A stretch of DNA of 16,078 nt from positions 1 through 16,078 of the forward strand of contig JAGTWP010000032.1 in the NCBI GenBank assembly GCA_018260755.1, given 5' to 3'. The notes beneath the pieces are model-generated. The model did not search any database and was not told the DNA's origin. It was given only the letters and a program-made list of their open reading frames with translations. Of the stretch, positions 13,239-16,078 are shown one piece after another (the first letter of the stretch is position 1; each line of letters opens with the position of its first letter). The stretch comes from Candidatus Altarchaeum sp. (GTDB lineage: Archaea; Altiarchaeota; Altiarchaeia; Altiarchaeales; Altiarchaeaceae). The position numbers were made by a program, and so were the translations under genes.

Positions 13239-13312
13239 CGAGCCCGCCGGGATTCGAACCCGAGTCGTTCGCTCCGAAGGCGAACAGTATATCCAAGCTA
13301 GCCCACGGGCCC
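13239..13312 (-). tRNA. tRNA-Arg, anticodon TCG
   Basis: The 74-nt cloverleaf has acceptor GGGCCCG paired with CGGGCTC and discriminator G. The anticodon stem TTCGC/GCGAA encloses loop CTTCGGA, giving anticodon TCG (codon CGA and wobble partners). The T arm is TCGGG-TTCGAAT-CCCGG. No CCA is encoded. It is the first gene of the minus-strand cluster, with the C/D sRNA 4 nt downstream. It and the CCG gene are paralogues with 66 of 74 positions identical. Confidence 0.97.
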
Positions 13313-13345
13313 AAAATTTAATGAAGGTTTTAATATCTAAATTCA

Positions 13346-13355
13346 TTTATAAAAT
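13346..13355 (-). promoter_or_regulatory. TATA-like box of tRNA-Arg(TCG)
   Basis: TTTATAAAAT on the plus strand (ATTTTATAAA on the minus) is centred about 38 bases upstream of the tRNA 5' end, predicting a start roughly 12 nt before the mature tRNA. It is the best promoter candidate for the tRNA-sRNA unit. The rest of 13313-13478 is AT-rich and divergent toward thrS, with no gene. Confidence 0.45.
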
Positions 13356-13478
13356 TTAGTTTTTGTATAATTTAAATCGTGTTTAAATCATGCAAATTTT
13401 AGGATTAGGCCTCAATTTTATTTTTTGTGTTATGTTCTTAATTGGTTAAGTTTCAAATATCAGTTTAGCAAATTTAAA

Positions 13479-15398
13479 ATGAAAGTTTTATTTATCCATG
13501 CGGACTACATAAAGATAGATGTTAAGAAAAAAGCAATTGCAGATGCAGATGAAATAAAAGAGAAAAATTTAGAAAGCAAGGAATGCTTAGTTGTATTTAC
13601 AGCAGTTGAAAAAGATGATGAAAAAAACAAAACCGAAATTTTAAACAAAACAATAGGCAATATAAAAGATGTTTATGGCAAAGTCAAGGCCAAAAGCATA
13701 GTTATTTATCCTTATGCACATCTTTCAAGTAATCTATCAAGTCCGAAATTTGCAAAGGAAATGTTGCAAGAAATTTATGAAAATTTAAAACAGCAAAATT
13801 TAGATGTAATTAAAGCACCATTCGGATATTATAAGGCATTTGAACTCAAATGTAAAGGACATCCGCTCAGCGAATTAAGCCGGGAAATCAAGGTTGAGGG
13901 AAAGGAAGAAGGAAAGGAAAAAGAAAAGGATGCTATCAAGGAAGAAGAAGAAATTACGCGGGAAGATGTTGTTAAAGATATAAAATCAGAGTTTTTTGTT
14001 CTTACACCGACAGGAGAGGAATACAAAATAGATATGGAAAATTTAAAAGATAATTTAGATAACTATGAAATTTTTAACAAATTTCCGACATTAAAGAAAT
14101 ATATGCTCGCAGAGGAGCTGAAAAAGGTCTCATCGGTTGAACCTCCGTCAATAAAGGCGATGGTGCATCAGGAATTAATTGATTATGAAGAAGCGAGTGA
14201 TTCCGGAAATTTAAGATTTTATCCGAAAGGAGCATTGTTCTTTGATTTATTAAGCGACTGGGCGGAAGAAATTGCGTTGAATCGTTTGGGTGCGATGAAA
14301 ATTGACACACCTGTTATTTACGACTGGAGTATGCCTGACATCAGAGAACAGGGCAAGTCATTTCATGAAAGACATTATATGGTCAAGGTTCCTGATAATG
14401 AAAACAAGGAATTTGTTTTGAGATTTGCCGGTGATTTCGGATTGTTCAGGATTATGAAGCAGACAAATATGAGTTATGACCAGTTACCAATAAGAATGTA
14501 TGAATTTTCAAAGAGTTTTAGATACGAAAAGAAAGGCGAGTTAAGCGGATTGAGACGACTGAGAGCTTTCCACATGCCAGATATTCATTCTTTTTGTAAG
14601 GACCTTGAACAGGGCTGGGATGAATATGAAAATTTATATAAAAATTACAACGATTTGGCAAATGCAACGGGAATTGAATATACCGTTGTTTTCAGGATTG
14701 TCAAGGAATTTTATGATAAATACAAAGAGCATATTATAAATTTACTTAAATATTCAAACAAGGCGGCATTTATTGAAGTGCTTTCATCAATGAAGCATTA
14801 CTGGGCGGTTAAACACGAATTTCAGGGAATTGATTCTGTCGGCGGAAATTGTCAGTTAAGCACGGTTCAGTTAGATGTTAAGGATGCGGGTTTATACGGA
14901 ATAAATTTTGTTGATACAGATGGAAAAAAGAAGGGTTGTATTATTTGCCATTCGTCAATCGGATCAATTGAAAGATGGATGTTTGAAATTTTAGAGAGTG
15001 CACTGAAGACAGAAAAACCAATGCTTCCGTTATGGCTTTCACCAACGCAGGTAAGAATTATTCCTGTTTCAAAGGAATCTTTAAATTTTTCCGATGAAAT
15101 TTCATATATACTTGAAAAAAGTAGTATCAGAATAGATGTTGATGACAGGAATGAGACATTAGGAGCAAAAATCAGGAAGGCAGAAAGAGAGTGGATTCCT
15201 TATATTGTTGTTATTGGAGAAAAAGAAAAAGAAAGCGGAAAATTTTCCATAAGGCGAAGGGAAGACAATAAAAATTTAAATCTGGAAATTTCAGAATTAG
15301 TTGATGAAATTAAGAGTAAAACAGCCAATATGCCATTCAGAAAATTAAATCTTCCGAAGAAGTTATCAAAAAGACCTATTTTTGTCGGATATACATAA
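13479..15398 (+). CDS. thrS: Threonine-tRNA ligase, archaeal type
   Basis: This enzyme charges tRNA-Thr and clears Ser-tRNA-Thr. The start was placed at ATG 13479 because the archaeal N-terminus MKVLFIHADYI begins there; a longer frame adds 18 residues with no family match. The start has the AAATTTAAA-ATG context. The 639-residue protein has an archaeal editing domain of the D-aminoacyl-tRNA deacylase fold (about 1-130, ending FGYYKAFELKCKGHPLSE), a K/E-rich linker (about 138-170), and the class II core with motif 2 (SKSFRYEKKGELSGLRRLRAF, 344-364) and motif 3 (GSIERW, 495-500). The C-terminal anticodon domain covers about 525-620. Two expected zinc ligands, H370 and H491, are present. The position usually held by a cysteine is D319 (RFAGDFGLF). 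Confidence 0.96.
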   Translation: MKVLFIHADYIKIDVKKKAIADADEIKEKNLESKECLVVFTAVEKDDEKNKTEILNKTIGNIKDVYGKVKAKSIVIYPYAHLSSNLSSPKFAKEMLQEIYENLKQQNLDVIKAPFGYYKAFELKCKGHPLSELSREIKVEGKEEGKEKEKDAIKEEEEITREDVVKDIKSEFFVLTPTGEEYKIDMENLKDNLDNYEIFNKFPTLKKYMLAEELKKVSSVEPPSIKAMVHQELIDYEEASDSGNLRFYPKGALFFDLLSDWAEEIALNRLGAMKIDTPVIYDWSMPDIREQGKSFHERHYMVKVPDNENKEFVLRFAGDFGLFRIMKQTNMSYDQLPIRMYEFSKSFRYEKKGELSGLRRLRAFHMPDIHSFCKDLEQGWDEYENLYKNYNDLANATGIEYTVVFRIVKEFYDKYKEHIINLLKYSNKAAFIEVLSSMKHYWAVKHEFQGIDSVGGNCQLSTVQLDVKDAGLYGINFVDTDGKKKGCIICHSSIGSIERWMFEILESALKTEKPMLPLWLSPTQVRIIPVSKESLNFSDEISYILEKSSIRIDVDDRNETLGAKIRKAEREWIPYIVVIGEKEKESGKFSIRRREDNKNLNLEISELVDEIKSKTANMPFRKLNLPKKLSKRPIFVGYT

Positions 15399-15480
15399 AA
15401 TTTTATCGCTCTTATAATCCCCGCTATTGTAACAATACAAAAAATTTAAAAAAGTTAAATTTACCTTTAATTCTTGAAAG

Positions 15481-15747
15481 ATGACAACTATGTACATTAC
15501 AGCAAATATAAAAATAGAACGGATGGAAGAAGAAGGGAAAGTATATTATTTGGCAACATCAGATGAAATTCAGGGATTGACTGTACAGGTAGATACACTT
15601 TCGGAATGTATTGAAATCGCAGAGGAGTCCGTAAAGGAGCTAATAGATATTCATAAAAAACTTGGCAATCCGATTCCTATTAATACAGCAGGGAAAGAAA
15701 TCGTTGAAATAAAAAATTTTACAATACCTTTGACGGTGCCCGTATAA
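15481..15747 (+). CDS. hicB: HicB-like antitoxin (UPF0150)
   Basis: The 88-residue protein has the HicB-type partial RNase H fold. A strand (YITANIKIERMEEEGKVYYL) is followed by ATSDEIQGLTVQVDTLSECIEIAEESVKEL, which matches the family pattern A-x-x-P/D-x-I/L-x-G-x-x-x-x-G/V-D-T-x-E-E/C-A/I. The short C-terminus holds no visible HTH or ribbon-helix-helix domain, so DNA-binding autoregulation is not evident. HicB binds and inactivates the HicA ribonuclease. It lies 14 bp upstream of a frameshifted hicA, antitoxin first, the reverse of the classical hicAB order. The alternative start at the second ATG (15490) would give MYITANI, which fits family N-termini equally well. It follows thrS by 82 bp and is probably a separate unit. 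Confidence 0.8.
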   Translation: MTTMYITANIKIERMEEEGKVYYLATSDEIQGLTVQVDTLSECIEIAEESVKELIDIHKKLGNPIPINTAGKEIVEIKNFTIPLTVPV

Positions 15748-15761
15748 TGCATTAAATTACG

Positions 15762-16006
15762 GTGCCAAAACTACCTGTTTTTAACTACACACAACTTATC
15801 AAGAAGATTAAAAAACCGGCTTTGTTTTTGAAAGACAAGGAAAAGGAAGCCATGAATTTTGGGTTAATTATGAGACAAAAAGAATCGTCATGGTGCCAAG
15901 ACACCCACAAAAAACCATTCCGGTAGGAACATTAAAAAGCATCATCAGGGAATCCGGACTCACTGTTGACGAATTCTTAAACCGTAACTTTGCACTTTTT
16001 AAGTAA
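15762..16006 (+). pseudogene. hicA: HicA-like mRNA interferase toxin, single-base frameshift
   Basis: From GTG 15762 the frame reads VPKLPVFNYTQLIKKIKK, then leaves the family frame at a run of six A (15810-15815). One base back, the rest reads TGFVFERQGKGSHEFWVNY, ETKRIVMVPRHPQKTIPVG and TLKSIIRESGLTVDEFLNR to TAA at 16004-16006. The joined product is 81 residues, the normal HicA size. It has the catalytic histidine in GKGSHEF and the conserved VPRH and PVGTLKSI motifs of the double-stranded-RNA-binding-like fold. One missing A (seven instead of six) would restore a single frame. Either the toxin is disabled, the base is a sequencing or assembly error, or the ribosome slips. The rest of the gene shows no decay, which favours a recent or artefactual change. 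Confidence 0.8.
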
Positions 16007-16078
16007 TAGGTAAAATATTTCTGTGTGATTTTTTCTTTAACAATTATTTTTTAAGGTTATAAATATTTAATTCCAATT

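Noticed and set aside
13425-13478. 18-codon N-terminal extension of thrS
   Set aside because: Archaeal ThrRS begins with MKVLFIHADYI; the extension has no family match and lacks the local start context.
1-16078. CRISPR arrays, replication origin, riboswitches
   Set aside because: I found no regularly spaced repeat-spacer pattern, no origin-type repeat cluster and no recognisable riboswitch core; the tandem repeats present are short and adjacent.

Overview
The window is AT-rich DNA from an archaeon. Supporting evidence: archaeal/eukaryal-type TrpRS and ThrRS, peptidyl-tRNA hydrolase 2, the replication factor GINS15, a ModE regulator with a single Mop domain, TATA-like boxes and no Shine-Dalgarno sites, and a box C/D guide RNA. 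Several starts share the context AAATTTAAA-ATG. The lineage cannot be fixed from the sequence; an Altiarchaeota/DPANN-like or other AT-rich euryarchaeal source would fit.

Layout. 1-352: repeat-family debris and a possible 41-residue membrane peptide (-). 426-1433: homoserine dehydrogenase. 1434-2088: a non-coding stretch with a long hairpin and a nested 89-bp direct duplication. 2089-2805: an unusual all-coiled-coil protein with asparagine at the d position of 25 of 29 heptads. 2929-3172: a palindrome-filled element bounded by perfect 12-bp inverted repeats. 3232-4848: a ClC-family anion channel lacking both proton-coupling glutamates. 5010-5330: a decayed transposase. 5342-6463 (-): trpS. 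6661-7209: hsp20. 7308-7829: modE-like regulator. 7962-10334 (-): a secreted C25-type cysteine peptidase ending in a dockerin. 10440-11283: a KH/zinc-finger protein and pth2, probably an operon. 11329-12938 (-): gins15 and a PfkB-family kinase. 12945-13312 (-): two tRNA-Arg genes with a box C/D sRNA between them. 13479-15398: thrS. 15481-16006: a hicB-hicA toxin-antitoxin pair whose toxin has a one-base frameshift.

How it fits together. Much of the right half serves translation (KH protein, Pth2, two tRNA-Arg, a methylation-guide RNA, ThrRS), with TrpRS further left. The C/D sRNA begins 4 nt after tRNA-Arg(UCG), so the two look like one transcript separated by tRNA 3' processing. One of its guides matches the anticodon loop of a CAU tRNA and would direct methylation to C34. 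The second tRNA-Arg ends 6 nt before the start codon of the kinase gene, so tRNA processing could also make that gene's 5' end.

The most original protein signal is the asparagine-ladder coiled coil beside the ClC channel. This repeat type is known to hold anions in trimeric coiled-coil cores, so a link to anion handling can be tested, though adjacency alone does not prove it.
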